From: Nephrocerus scutellatus
Lineage: Eukaryota > Arthropoda > Insecta > Diptera > Pipunculidae
Direction of reading: 5' to 3'
Assembly: GCA_947095585.1 (NCBI GenBank)
Contig: OX352761.1
Coordinates: 26,193,777-26,257,776 of the forward strand
Length of the DNA: 64,000 bases
Part shown: in pieces, positions 41,605 through 55,500 of the stretch
Layout of the letters: every line of letters starts with the position of its first letter
How positions within the stretch are numbered: the first letter of the stretch is position 1
Notes under the pieces: model-generated
Told to the model about the DNA's origin: nothing
Database searches by the model: none
The model's input: the letters and a program-made list of their open reading frames with translations, nothing else
Position numbers and translations under genes: made by a program

Positions 41605-43269
41605 TCTACATACAACATCTATATTCTGTATTGTTTCCTCCTGCGAATTTGGTCACGACGGAATCGCTAAAAGTGGACAAAATGCTGTAATCGTGCCTTG
41701 ATCTGATCCACGTCTCATATACGTTCTCTATACGTGTTCTTCAATCATATCCATGTGATACATACAGACTAACACACATATTACGAGTAAAACGATTGAT
41801 TCAATCGGGTGACTACAAAGGAGCCTTTAACTCTTTACAGGCAATCTTTTAAATTTAAAACCCTAACTGTAAAACTGCGGGTGTGTCTGTGTCGCAGCTA
41901 CAGAAGGAAGACGGACATACCTCTACAATGTTCGCAATTAAGTAGAATGTGCAGGTTACAAACAAACACAATATTAAAAAAGTAAAGACCGGGCTATTAT
42001 GGGCACTTCTCAAGAGGATCAAATGAAGTGTATATCCCGAATGTGTCTCAATTGCAAATCCCAAAAAAAAATTCTTAGTAACTCGTCGTCTTTTTACTTT
42101 TTAATTGCAGAAATGGGCCGAAACTATAGGAAAAAACTGAGCGAAAAGAATATCAAAAAATTTGTATGTTTTGTAAACTGGATTACTCCGTTTTCTGTTT
42201 TATTATGTTACGAACACTACTTTTTTAATTAATAAAAAAAAACGAATAAATCAATTAAATCTATGAAAGTCATTGCCGAAAGCGACTCGTGACAAACTTT
42301 TTTTAAAAGAATAAAACAAGACCTGCTCATAATTGATAACAAAAAAAAAAATTTTATTGCCAACTCAAAGTGCAAAAGTTTGTACAAAGAATGTACCCCG
42401 GTCTCCCCTAATTATTATAAAAATGAAAATCTCAACAAATTAAAAATTTCCGCTAAAACTGCGATACATATTTTATTTATTTACTTATTCACTGTGCCAT
42501 TCGTAATGTTAATAGGTTTCACTTTCACAATATTATAATAAAATAAAAATAAAAGATCAATAATATTTTAATCCTGCACAACAAAAATTAACACAAATCA
42601 TTTCATTTGCACACTAAAACTCCAGCAGTCAGTCTACAATTAAAAATTGTTTCAAAAAATAGTAATTATTGTAAAAACGAAAAGAAATAGCAAACAAAAA
42701 AAAACTAAAGGAAAAACAATGTATGCGTTGTAGTCACCATCATTGTTCTATTTACAAAAAAAATTCATCATTTATGTGTACATTTTCATAATCATATTAT
42801 GTTTTTTTAAATAGAAATAATAAAAAAGAATATCTTAATCAACTGGAATGATTACTCTTTAATAACTTAGTGTAAAAATTTAAAAAAGAAAACCTCTATA
42901 ATAATTAATAAAGTAACTATTTAGTAACAAAGTTTACATTTTTTTTATAAATTCAGATATGCAAAGCAAAGGAAATAGTTTACTCGATTTTGTTGAAAAC
43001 AATCAGTTCCGCTAGGCAAATACTTCTATCAAAGATATTAAGTAAGGCTTTCAGATTGCTACTTGATGTGGAATCCTCTCCGACTTTTGTTATACTTGCA
43101 CTTGCCAAAAAAATGTCTCTTAGTACCTCCAGAACGCTAATCGAAATTAAAACTTCGGTACCACGTCTTCGGTTTTCGCTCTCACGCCGTCGACAGTAAG
43201 ACTGTACAACGGGCGTTAGCTTAGTTTGAGTGTACAACCATAGAGCAATAAGCACATAGAGTCTTTCCC
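41605..43269. other. AT-rich stretch without a recognised gene
   Basis: Poly-A and AT-rich runs, especially 42230-42980. The 108-codon minus frame at 42980-43306 extends into the tandem repeat on its right and shows no known motif. Confidence 0.4.
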
Positions 43270-44169
43270 CCGTATTAATAAACACTGAATAGCAGTGTGT
43301 TAGCACTAATGCATCTGTTAACTGGTAGTTCGCATTAACAAATTTTTGTTAGCTTTAACAACGATCGGATAACTTAACTCACCGGATTTTTTTTATAAAG
43401 AGCGGATAAGTTTCTAACATACATTTCCCCCCGTATTAATAAACACTGAATAGCAGTGTGTTAGCACTAATGCATCTGTTAACTGGTAGTTCGCATTAAC
43501 AAATGTTTGTTAGCTTTAACAACGAGCGGATAACTTAACTCACCGAATTTTTTGTATAAGGAGCGGATAAGTTTCTAACATACATTTCCCCACGTATTAA
43601 TAAACACTGAATAGCAGTGTGTTAGCACTAATACATCTGTTAAGTGGTAGTTTGCACTAACAAATATTTGTTAACGAGCGGATAACTTAACTCCCCGAAT
43701 TTTGTGAATAAGGAGCGGATAAGTTTTTAACATACATTTCCCCACGTATTAATAAACACTAAATAGCAGTCTGTTAGCACTAATACATCGGTTAACTGGT
43801 AGTTTGCATTAACAAATGTGTGTTAGCTTTAACAACGAGCGGATAACTTAACTCACCGAAAGAGCGGATAAGTTTCTAACATACATTTCATATAGAGTTC
43901 GTTGTCATGACAAAAATCGGTCTGAATATCAAAATATAACAAAAATATGGAGCTAATTTTAGTGTCAGCTGCTGAAATATGATAGATTTGCTCGAATTTT
44001 TGTAAAATTCGGTGAAGTGTTGCCGTGCTTTAATTGATAATCACCGGATAGCTTACATAGACAAATGATATGTTTATTAACAAGAAAAGTTATCAAATGA
44101 CAAGTTCTCTATTCATGTGATAGCTGACACGTGTGTTAACGAGCGGATAGTGATTTTTTATTAATACGG
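43270..44169. repeat. MITE-like element with a tandemly repeated left end
   Basis: The right end, read inward, is CCGTATTAATAAAAAATCAC, matching the left end CCGTATTAATAAACACTG in inverted orientation. The left side consists of four tandem units beginning CGTATTAATAAACACT at 43271, 43432, 43593 and 43745 (periods 161, 161, 152; the last unit ends near 43889). Each unit includes ACTGGTAGTT and GAGCGGATAACTTAACTC. No coding capacity of note. No clear target duplication was found. Confidence 0.65.
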
Positions 44170-44339
44170 CTGTTTTTCTTTAACAAAATTCTTTTCTATG
44201 GGCAGTCAAAACTCGACTTTGTTAGTTTTGTGTATTATTTATGAGACCAATACGTTTCTGTTTGAGTTTGAGGATTAGTCAGTTTTAGAAATTATGTAGT
44301 ATAACCTGTATAACCCTGAAACGCATTTTTTTAAGACTT

Positions 44340-45300
44340 GCCCATATGGCCGACACTGCGACCTGAAAAGTGATATTTTATCAGAAGAGTATGACTAGTC
44401 TAAGAGACGGCCCAGCTCCCTGATGAAGAATAGTACTCGTACGTCCTTAAGAGCAGAGTTTCCTAACTCTGCTGCCGAACATATTTCTTCATGGAAAATA
44501 CGTCTCCTTAACCAATGTAATGCTGTGCATTCACAGAGAATGTACTCAGATAATTCGTCATCTTCCGAGCTGAACCTATATTCCGTTTCAGCACCTAGAT
44601 TGAAATCGTTATGGTGGAATCGCAGACCACAGTAGCCTGTGAGAAAGCTAACCAGCTTTCTGATGCTTTCCTTGTCTAGATTAAGGATTTCCTTGAACGA
44701 AAAGGGCCTGATTAATCGTTGGATTGTCTCAGCACCGGAACATTTTCCCACTGGGCCAGAAAAAGTTTGTTTTCCCAATTATAAACCAGCGCTATGGCGG
44801 CAGCCCAGTTCCTATGAGCGCAGATTTCAAGCCAGCACTTGCTAGTTCATCTGCAGATTCGTTGCCTGCAATTCCTTGGTGACCAGGGATCCATCTGAGT
44901 TTCACCCTGTTATGTCTGGCAAGGGATTGCAGTGCATCGTAGCAGCATTTAACTAATGTGGAGTCCATTTAGTTGGACGACGCTGCTATCTCCCTGGCTA
45001 TCTGCGAAGATTTATATCTGAGTGTCCTTGATACCTTTACTTAGTCTAGCGCAGATATCAATGACACGAGTTCCGCCATTTTCCCATAGGTATCGAGACT
45101 TCGGTGTTAGGTCCGAAGAAGACACCAGCTACAACTTCAGATTCCATCTTTGATCCATCTGTGAACCAGACCAGACCTCTAGCGTCCAGTGCCGGAACAG
45201 CGCTGAACCGTATAGGCTCAAATTTATATAATAAGGTGTTGTGGAAAGTGGGACATGCAGTTGCTTACCTAAAAACAGTAGATTTCTTCACGGAGTGAAA
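44340..45300 (-). mobile_element. LOA/I-like retrotransposon 3' end (RNase H and tail)
   Basis: On the minus strand: RNase H start (LDARGLVWFTDGSKMESE near 45185), PNTEVSIPMG, then a broken middle. The C-terminal domain follows (44395-44778) with RLIRPFSFKEILNLDKESIR and the zinc-knuckle-like CECTALHWLRRRIFHEEIC. The 3' UTR contains GGTCGCAGTGTCGGCC (near 44350), shared with 61806-61822. Related plus-strand copies lie at 60560-63120. Confidence 0.7.
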
Positions 45301-45432
45301 ATATAATCTATTCAGTAGTAAATGAAAGCACTGGTTTCTTATTTTTGTTCGCACAAGAACTTCTTTTAAATTTAAACTGAAGTATAGTTAGTCAAGGGCT
45401 AATTCCTTTTCCTGTCAAATAGTTTTGTTGTG

Positions 45433-46121
45433 CCACATGCCACAGGCGATTTCGATTTTACATAAATATTTGGACATGAAAAAGCTTTCCGCAAGATGGG
45501 TGCCGCGTTTGCTCACAATCGACAGCAAACGCGTTCGTTTGACAACTTCAAAAGCGTGTTTGGCGATGTTCCAGAAAAATTTTACTGAGTTTTTGCGCCG
45601 TTTCGTAACCTAGATTCACCACAACACATTAGAAACCAAGGAATAGTCAAAACAGTGGACTTCTCCTGGTGAATCAAAGCCGAAGAAGGCCAAGGTTGGT
45701 GTGTTAGCAATCAAGTACATAGCGTCAGTTTTTTGGGATGCGCGCGGTGTTATTCTCATCGATTACCTTGAAAAGGGTAAAACTATCACCGGCGCATACT
45801 ACGCAGAGCTGCTGGATCGATACCAAGCAAATTTGAAGCAAAAACGGCCGCATTTGGCGAAGAAAAAGTTATTTTTCACCAGGACAACGCACCGGCGCAC
45901 AAGTCCGCAGTCGCAATGGCAAAATTGCATGCTACGAACACCTCTCTCATCCAGCATATTCCCCAGATTTAGCCCCCTGCGACTATTTCTTGTTTCCAAA
46001 CATGAAGAAATGGCTTAGAGGTAAGAGATTTGGGTCGAATGAAGAGGTCATCGCTGAAACAAACGCTTATTTTGAGGGGCTCGAGAAATCGTATTATTTG
46101 GAGGGCATCAAAAAATTGGAC
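45433..46121 (+). mobile_element. mariner transposase fragment
   Basis: Frame pieces include FWDARGVILIDYLEKGKTIT (after the first catalytic D), QANLKQKRPHLAKKKLFFT, the SPDLAPCDYF block near 45965 and KKWLRGKRFGSNEEVIAETN. Same family as the near-complete copy at 51172-52383. Both terminal inverted repeats are missing. A short (AACTCT)n run follows at 46123-46143. Confidence 0.8.
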
Positions 46122-46564
46122 AACTCTAACTCTAACTCTAAATTGCTGTCATTTTTTTCTTTACACCTATTTTCATTGATCACCGTTTATCAATGTGGTT
46201 TTTCGTATTTGAAAATTAAATGTTAACAAGAAAATTGGTGGCTTGTCGAATGTTGATGACAACGACAAATGACAATAACAATACAAGCAAGCGATTTTTT
46301 TACAGTTCTAAATCAACTTAAATAATGAAAGAAATTAGCTAAGCATTTCGTTTGGTTTTCACATTGCACTACCGCCCAATATAGTTAAGCCTTAAGTGTC
46401 TAAGACATGTAGGCAAACAATAAAATTGCTCTAAAACTGGACATATCCGAGAGCATATCATAAAGCTAGACTGATTGCCCCCATAACATATACAAAAGTC
46501 ATTTAAAAACCAGGTGATTATCCAAATATTAACGTAGAAGATTGAAATCATAGAGTGGTACTCT

Positions 46565-47193
46565 TTATCTGGCTCGCCTTACGCAGGAGAGTTATACCCG
46601 ATAAACTAATAGCTATCATTAGAGCAACCTATGATGGCTTGAAATGTCATGTGCTGCATAGAGGAAAGCTGTCAGAGGAATTCGAGATCCTAAGTGGGGT
46701 ACGACAAGGTTGCATTCTATCGCCGATTAGTTGGTGATTAGCAATGTAATTCGCGCAGCTTTATCTACTGGAAACGGAGGAATCCGTTGGACTCTTCCAT
46801 CTCAACTCAAACATCTGGACTACACTGACGACGTTTGTTAAATCTCACACAGGATTATGACAACAAATGTGGAAAGGGAGGCAAATGTTGCGGGTTTGAA
46901 GACTAATACTGCCAAAACCAAAATCATCAACCTCGACACTAACTCAGTAACTCAAGTTAACATGTACGTCATACACTCCGAAAAGGCGACAGTTCCATAG
47001 CAAACTACACAATACAATGGAATCCGTTATCTCAGGATTGTAGAAGAACGGGTCGTCCGAGAAATACATGGCGCAGAACAGTTGAGGAGGTGTCACGGCA
47101 ATTGGGGAAGAGTTGGAGAGAGCTGAAGCTCATTGCCAGGAACCGCACGCAATGGCGCGTAGGCGTAGTAGAGGCCATAGGACCCACAAGGGA
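46565..47193 (+). mobile_element. N1 non-LTR family, copy 3 (internally deleted)
   Basis: RT fragment RRVIPDKLIAIIRATYDGLK, LSGVRQGCILSP and LKHLDYTDDVC, then the same abrupt junction as copy 1 at AACATGTACGTCATACACTC. From there it enters the tail IANYTIQWNPLSQD...GRPRNTWRRTVEE. A stop and a small deletion after ILSPIS disable it. Confidence 0.75.
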
Positions 47194-50000
47194 AAGTCGC
47201 ATTTTTGTTTTGTTGTAAGCGATTCGATTTCTATCAAAAATTCAATGATTTGCAAAGTCTGACTTAACTCAAGTTTATTTCGATTTCATTGTTTCTGACA
47301 CTCGAATTTGAAAGAATTGTGCTCTTAATTTGGAACGAATCGAAATTCAAATTTCATTCCCCAATTCTTCCATGTTCCCGCTACTCATCGTATTGTGCGT
47401 GTAATATTTTTGCACACAATAGTAAGGGATTTTTAAAGCTATTTTCGAAAGGCGAATTAAGAAGCTTTCCATGACAGTTATTACTCTTGGACTTTTGTGA
47501 GACCGTGAAAAAGAAATCGAATATGGAATCTCCCGCTTATTAGTCAAACGCACAGCCATAGCACCCGTTGAATACAAAAATATGGGCAAGTAAAATGTTG
47601 ACATAAATTTGTATGCTTTTTTTCAGTCTCGTTTAAATTTAACCACAATGTGCAATGCTTAAAAAGATCTTTTAGAAGAAAATATTGTAAACGCAAAGGG
47701 ATTTAGCAAAAACCGCGTGCATTGCGAGTAAGGGAAACAAAGAAGCGACAGAAATGTTAAATAGCTGTGGCCATTCACATGGAAGATTGTAAAAAAAACT
47801 TAGAAAACAAAGAAATAAATGCAAACACCGTCGAATATTGTTGGCTGCATTCTAATGCAATATACAAAAGACAAAGGCTGAAAAAGAAAAGAGAAAAGTG
47901 TCAGGATTTAAAGATAACAACCGAATGAAGGTCAAGTAAGGGTAAGTTTCGAGGTTTGATCATTCCAATATACCGACGGAATTACGAGGTATTTAACGAG
48001 TTTAAAAAAAGGGATTTAAGTGCTTTAATTGATTGCTACAAAATTGCATCTAATTGTCACTTCCTCTTGTTTGAGTTAAGAAGTTTTTCTCTAGTTTTTG
48101 ATTTGGAAAATCGCAAGCAATATTGTGAAGAACACAAATAACATTCTTTGTAGAGAGATGATAAAAGAGAAAGGAGAGCTTATAACTGGTAAAAGATGCA
48201 GACAGTTTTCAAAGTTAATTTACATACTTAATAAGTTCTGCTCTCCTATCTAATTGGTAACTTAAATTTTCAATTAACATGCTATACATAAATACATACT
48301 TAAATATTTAGTTGGAGACACATACTATATCATAATCATAATCATATTAACAAGAGCGATTCATTCATTGTATATAATTGTAACAGTATTTTGTGAAGCT
48401 TAAATTATGTAATTTGTAATTTGTTAAACGAACGAGTAATAGGAAGAGGAGAAGGCAAACCGAAATAGAATTGATTTCATGCGGTTTTTGCTGCTATCTT
48501 CACATTTTTTTATTGAACATAGAATGTGTATAATATATTCGTATATACTCTCCTTATAATATATAAATCTTTTTTGTGTTTATTTGTATCTACATTCCGC
48601 TTCAACAGAATAGGTACAACATTTTTGACAAACATTTGACTCATTATTTGCAAATCATGTGGTTGGTTGACTTTATCTCTTAATGTTGCTAACAATTTGT
48701 GATGTTAGGTAAAGGAATGAGAGACAAAAATCAAATATCTTAGGAAGCATTCTTCCAAAGCAATCCATGCATATGGAAAAATGTAATTTCTGCATCATCT
48801 GAATATGTACAACTGCGGTTATTAAAAAAAATCGATGTATGGAACACGTTTTCAACACAAAACAAAATTATTTTTATGCTTTAATAATAAGTATTGTTCA
48901 CGAATTTGTTGCCCTCAAGTAATTCTTGATTTCATTTTGCTGCAAAAAGGGCTCAGTCTTCAACTCTTGCAATACCCACCTCTATATGTTTGTGCTGCCA
49001 CTGAAGCAATGTTTGGTATTGTTGATTAGTCTTCCGACTCGTGTGTTCTGAATTTGAAAATTTCGTGACTTTCTTAAAATGTCTCCGGATATATGAGGAT
49101 AAAGTACAACTAGAATTAGAAAAATCGGGCAGCAAAGTGTAGGTACAAAATTGCAATAAGAATGAGACGGAAAACGTGGCATCTGACAAGCTCAAGTATG
49201 AATGGGGATTTCGTTGATAAAGAGATATCGAGAATGCAATGTAGCTCGACGTATCTAAGGTAGGTGATCAAAATTTGACTTTCCCCGATGCCGACAACTA
49301 CATAAACACCGCCTGTGGTTTAAATTTTTTTTTGACACTATCACTGCTCTGTAACAACTATGAGACGTTGTAAGGGATCGTCGATCCAGTGATCAATAGC
49401 CCTGAGAGTTTATGTATCATGTACATATGTTACTAACATCACGAACAAACGAAATTGCTGGCAACATTAAATGATAAATTTTTGCACATGGTTTGCAAAT
49501 ACTTAGTCAAAAGGCTATCAAAAATTGTGTACCTACTCTCTCAAAGCGGAGTGTATGTATATATACATATATATGGGTATGTATATGTTATATTTTTTTC
49601 ATATAATTAACTACGCTCATGTTGTAGCTTATTTGTTTGCATTTTGTTTAAATGTATAGTTATATATTTATGTGTATTTATACATTATCTTTATCTTTTT
49701 ATGTACCTAGTATGTATATTCATGTTCGCTCATTAATTTTACATATAAGAAGGTTTAGTTTATGTTTCCATCTCTTCTATAGCACAATCAGAGTAGTTTT
49801 TGTTTTACTTTTTTGAATAGCATTTAGTGATTCTCTATACTACTATAATTTAGCAATATATACATATATGTATATTTACCATAACAATATATATATATAT
49901 AATAATTATGTATAGTTATAGTACGATAATCAATGAATAACATAATAATGATTATAATAATAATAATGCATTCTCAGAGCCCTGAAACTTTACTTTCCGT
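47194..50000. other. AT-rich region downstream of lap
   Basis: On the minus strand this follows the lap stop codon, so its right part (roughly 49,300-50,000) probably includes the lap 3' UTR. The dispersed repeat R has its second copy at about 47360-47500. Open frames show no known motif. Confidence 0.4.
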
Positions 50001-52511
50001 TTATAACGCCCCGAATGGGTCTAATTGGACATTCGGTTGTTGGCTATTTGCTGCTGGACTACTGTGCACCGGCACCGGTTGCGTCGTTCCCATCATTGTT
50101 GGCATTCCCTGTTGGGTGGTCCCAGCCAAAGACGGCGCGCCCATCATTGGTGCTCCCATCACTGGCATTCCTTGCTGTTGTGTGTGATTTTCAAATAAAC
50201 AGAGGGATGAGAGAGAGAGGGAAAGTAATCATTAAGTTTTGTTCAATTTTTGTCTTCATTATTATTACTATATATACAAAGTATACGACTAAGAGTACAA
50301 TACAATATGGGGGAGGAAGGATAAGAGACCAATAATTTAATAAACAAAAACACTTTTGCAAAAACCGTGCTCGTAGATAGTTTTAAAAATATACATATAT
50401 GGATATATGCATATATAGATATAGCGAAATAGAGTTAGTATATAATAATTTAAAGGTTGATAGGTTAATATGTCAATTTTGTTATATTCAACAACACATT
50501 ATGATTAAATTTGATTTTGATTAGTTTGGAAAGAGAAGATAATAAAGAACAGGAAATGAATGAGAACTAATGAATATAGTAACAGAGAAAAAGGGAAAAG
50601 ATAACATGAAAAATAAAACTAAGCAAAGAATATTTTAATTAAAAATAGTAGTCATCTAATAACTTAAACTAAAGCTAAAACAAAAACAAAAACAAAAACA
50701 AAAAACAAAATTAAGGAAATCATAAAAACATAGCTTACCTGCATGTAATTTGGTATTACAGGATAACTAGCGTGTATATACGGATGATTAATAGTGATTG
50801 GCGCAGGACTTACTGTCATGCCATGTGCCTACATTTAGAATGTTCATTTTTTTATTTTTTTATCAATTCAATTTGTACACGTGATAAATAAATACAAACA
50901 AACAAACGAACGAACAAAAAATAAACCACAGCAAAAAAAAAAGGAAAAAAAGGGGGAGAAAAAAATTAAAAATAGTGTGGCAATAAAGGAAGACGAAAAT
51001 ATAATATTAACAAAAGAAAATTGAAAAAAAAATCGTAAACCTCCTAATTAATATTATGAGCAATAAGATTTATTTTTTTTTTTTAACAAAAAAAAATCTC
51101 CTAACGTTTCCCCACCCTACTACTACTCCTCCAACAAGAAGAAATGTACCAAAATCCTACCTACGTATGTACGAGGGTGGGTCAATAAGTCCCTGATAAA
51201 TGAAATAAGAAACACTCTTTTCGGCATAAAAACATTTTATTTTTCAACATAGTCTCCTTTTAGCTCGATACACTTCATCCAACGTTTGTCCAATTTTTAA
51301 TGCCCTACAATTAATACGATTTCTCGAGCCCCTCAAAATAAGCGTTTGTTTCAAATTCGACCCAAATCTGTTACCTCCAAGCCATTTCTTCATGTTTGAA
51401 AACAGGAAATAGTCGCAGGGTTGTTAAATCTGGGGAATATGCTGGATGAGGTGTTCGTAGCATGCAATTTTGCCAATGCGACTGCGGACTTGTGCGCCGG
51501 TGCGTTGTCCTGGTGAAAAATAACTTTTTCTTCGCCAAATGCGGCTGTTTTTCTTCAAATTTGCTTGGTATCGATCCAGCAGCTCTCGACCGTAGTATGC
51601 TCCGGTGATCGTTTTACCCTTTTTAATGTATTCGATGTGAATAACACATCCCAAAAAACTTTCACCATGAACTTGTGTGCTGAAAACCCACCTTGGCCTT
51701 CTTCGGCTTCGATTCACCAGGAGAAGTCCATTGTTTTGACTGTTCCTTGGTTTCTGGTGTGTTGTGGTGAATCTAGGTTACAAAACGGCGCAAAAACTCA
51801 GTCGAATTTTTCTGGAACATCGCATAACACACCTTTGAAGTTGTCAAACGAATGCGTTTGTTGTCGATTGTGAGCAAACGCGGCACCCATCTTGCGGAAA
51901 GCTTTTTCATGTCCAAATATTTATGTAAAATCGAAATCACTGCGCCATGTGATCAGCCTGTGGCCTCTTAAGCTCGCGCACTTTCACTCGTCTATCGTCC
52001 ATTATGAAACCATGGATTTTGTCGACCATTTCTGGTGTGGTGACCTCAATTGGGCGACCAGAACGTTCAGCATCACTTGTGCTTGAACGACCGCACCGAA
52101 ATTGAGTAAACAAGTGGTGAAGAGTCCTCATAATATTTTTCAAGATTTTGTTTGGTTTGCGTGATAGTTTTTTCTCGCAAATATAGGAAATTCACTTTTT
52201 TCCATTTTAACGAAAATGCCCGTAGGCGTCTATATAAAATGGCTGCCACAACAAAACTATTTGACAGATCTGTCTGAAAATTTGGGTGCGTTCTTTTGAC
52301 AGATGATTCTTGACACAAAAACAATGATAAATTTAAGGTGACGACAGTATTTGTGTTAGTTTTCAGGGACTTATTGACCCACGTATTTACTGAAATCTGT
52401 CGGTCGATAAATTAAAGAATCTGGCAATTTTTTAAGCCGTCAACAAAATGGTAGTCTATTATTAGTCTGTCAATCGTTTATTATCGCAAGCCAAATATAG
52501 TCAATTAATTA

Positions 52512-52573
<62 letters not shown>

Positions 52574-55500
52574 GGTTGGTGGGCCGAGAAGCCTGGTGCA
52601 CTGCGACTTAGAGATCTATTGTGCATCCCAGATATTTACCACATTATGTGGTGGCTTAGTTCCTTTATGAATGCCATTACGTCTGCCAATTCGATCGAAA
52701 TGGCATTCACATAAACAGTATGTGTTCTGACGCTTCTTTTGCCTTGTCCGTCTGGGATTCTCCAATTTTTTCTAGGTGACTATTGAATGGGCCGTGTCCC
52801 GGGATCTGAGTTCGATTGCCTTGTCTATGTGTTTAATGTTATACTTGAGAAACTTTTTGGTTTGTTTCATCCCTGTCGACGATTCCTATTCAGCTTCGAT
52901 GGCATTGTAGCCCACTCATTAATCTTGTTTTTGAGGTGGCTAAGGGAGTAGGCAATGCTTGGTTCTGGCCCAGTAAATGTACCTCCTGCGCCTACTCTTG
53001 CGCTGCCTCGTTCCCTACAATGCCTACCCTGCAGACCACATAAGGGTGATTTTATTGGTTTTGGCCAATTGTTTTAAGTGGCAGTAGCAGCTCCACGTTG
53101 TTCTGGTGTTGAAAATATGGCCTTTTAGTGCAAGTAGTGCGGCCTGGCTATCTGAGATCATGTAAATCTCAGTTCTTCTATATCTTCTTTAAGTGCATTC
53201 CAAGATGCAGGCTTTAAGTGCAATTGATTCTGCCTGGAAAACGGTTGGGGAGTTACCTAGGGGTATTCGCATTGTGGTTCTAGGTCCGAATACTCCTGCT
53301 CCTGTTTCTGTGTCTGTTTTAGATCCGTCTGTGTACCAGATGGATGCATGAGAGGGAGGTTATTGATGATATTTGCAACTTGATGACGCTCTGGAATTCT
53401 TACCAAGAAGTTCCTTTGGAAATCAATTGTTTTCATCATTGCGTTTGATTGTAGGACAATACCATAACCCGAGTTTATTTTGGAAATGATGTTAGTATGT
53501 CCTGGTCTATTGGATTTGACCTGATTGTGTATGTTGAGAGTAGAGAGTCTAAAGCCAGCTTCCCTTTTAATGTGCATGTGAAGTGGTGTAAGTCCTAGAA
53601 TCTTCACGAGGGCAGCCGTAGGGCAGGTCTTTATGGCACCTGTTGCACTAAGGAAAATGAGTCTTTGGATCTTGTTGAATTTTGAGCGTGTTGTTTCAAG
53701 GCTGCGTATGTCAACCTCTGGTATAGCCATAGAGTCATTTGCGGGTTTATTCCCCACGTTTTATTAAACGTGCGTAGGCATGTGAAGTAAGCTTTATTAG
53801 CTTTGTTAGTAATGTATGTCAAATGGAAGTTCCGTGTTAGTTTTTGGTCGAACATAACTCTCAGATATTTGGCTTCCGACATTTTTTGGATGACCTTGCC
53901 TTGAAAATTCATTGTAGGGAGATTCATTCTTCTTCTCTTTGTGTCGCTTTGTTGAACTACTATTCTAACCACCCTCAAAACACAGCATTCAATGTAGCAC
54001 ACCGTGTACTGCGGTTGAGTTTAGAATATTACCACAAAAAGAACATGCACAGGATCTTTCATGATTTGAAAATGAATAACTATCCGGTGAATGTAATAAA
54101 CGTGGTGTTAATTAAATTGCTTAAACAATTGAATACATTGTTCAAAAATACAAAATACCTATACACAACATACTCAAGCCAAAAATATCAAAAATCACAC
54201 AGGCGTACTCTAATAATATACAAGTGGCGCATAAGAGCAATGTTAGCTTACACAATGTTTTTACAAAATTAAAAGACAGAACATCTAGGATAAGGACGGA
54301 TGTCCGAGCTTAGGCAAGGAGAACTAAACGATAAATGTAAGCTCACCTATGTTGGACAAACTCGACAGTTTTTGGAAAAGAAGATCCTAAACCATAAATA
54401 TGACATAAAAAAACCATCCATACACTGTCCATTCCAAAAACTGCTGTAATACAGCATTTACCTCACTCAGGTCAGTTTACCCGGACTTTGAAAATGGGCA
54501 CACAAAAGCATTATAACAAACGTTTAACGATTGAAGCTTTACATATATATATATATATACACAAAACACATATAACCAGAGACGTGATGTTGACAAAATT
54601 TCACCAGTTTATTGTGCAATAATAGATGACAACCGACCAAACAAAATGAGAAAATACACAACATACAACACCACCCACAATGACTTCAATCCAACTAAAC
54701 GGATACGATTACAATAATTTCCTCGTGACTTTCTCATTTCCACTCTTGTTGTTCAGTACTCTACATTTTTTATAAACTTTTAAATTTTGTCTAATTGTAT
54801 AATTGTTATATATAAAAAATAATCTTTTGACTCCAATTCTTAATTGTAAGTTCTATTATTATGTTGTGAGTAAGCCTGTAGTGTTTATTACGGTTTTTTG
54901 GTTCTAATTGTAGTCCCTTGAAAAAGGCATTATAACGTCGAAACGTCGGGAAGAGTAAACAGAATGAAACGATATATGTAATTGTAGTTTCAAATTAACC
55001 ATCGACCGAAAATTTAAGGTTTTTTTTATTCAATCACTGAATACTTCACATCGCATTTAAACAAGCGTCACTTGAATACAGACTGGCTTCGTTTTACGAT
55101 CACAGATTTTCTTGTTCTTCAAATAATTGAATGAATTGTCTTTCCATGCTGTAGTGCTGTAATAAGCGATCTTCAGCGATTTTTGTCTGGAAGTAATAGT
55201 CGTAACCGTCAGGATCATCCAAATAAAAAATAATAATAAGAAACTATACGTCTTGTGCGAAAATCCAAGCGATGTTATTCAGTTTAGCGGTTGTTATTCA
55301 GTGTTGCACTTTTATTTACCCGCCTCATGATAGAAAGACTGTTCCTAGCACCACTTTTTGCTCCGATATTTAATGCGGAGTCACTGGAATTGGAGGCTCT
55401 CTACTGCTGGTGTGGCTCTTGCTTGCCTTCATGTCAATTTTTTTCCGTACTTTTGTTTATTCTTCAAAACTCTTTGGCAATTCTACGCAGGAAGAATGCG

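Noticed and set aside
42980..43306. 108-codon minus-strand frame
   Set aside because: It begins inside the tandem-repeat unit and shows no motif; probably chance.
43270..43905. CRISPR-like regularly spaced repeats
   Set aside because: Units are contiguous 150-160 bp tandem copies without spacers, in a eukaryotic genome; a transposon-end array explains them.
49933..50335. Plus-strand open frames rich in Gly/Pro/Cys
   Set aside because: They are the complement of the last lap exon, which is in phase with the other lap exons and has a clear acceptor.
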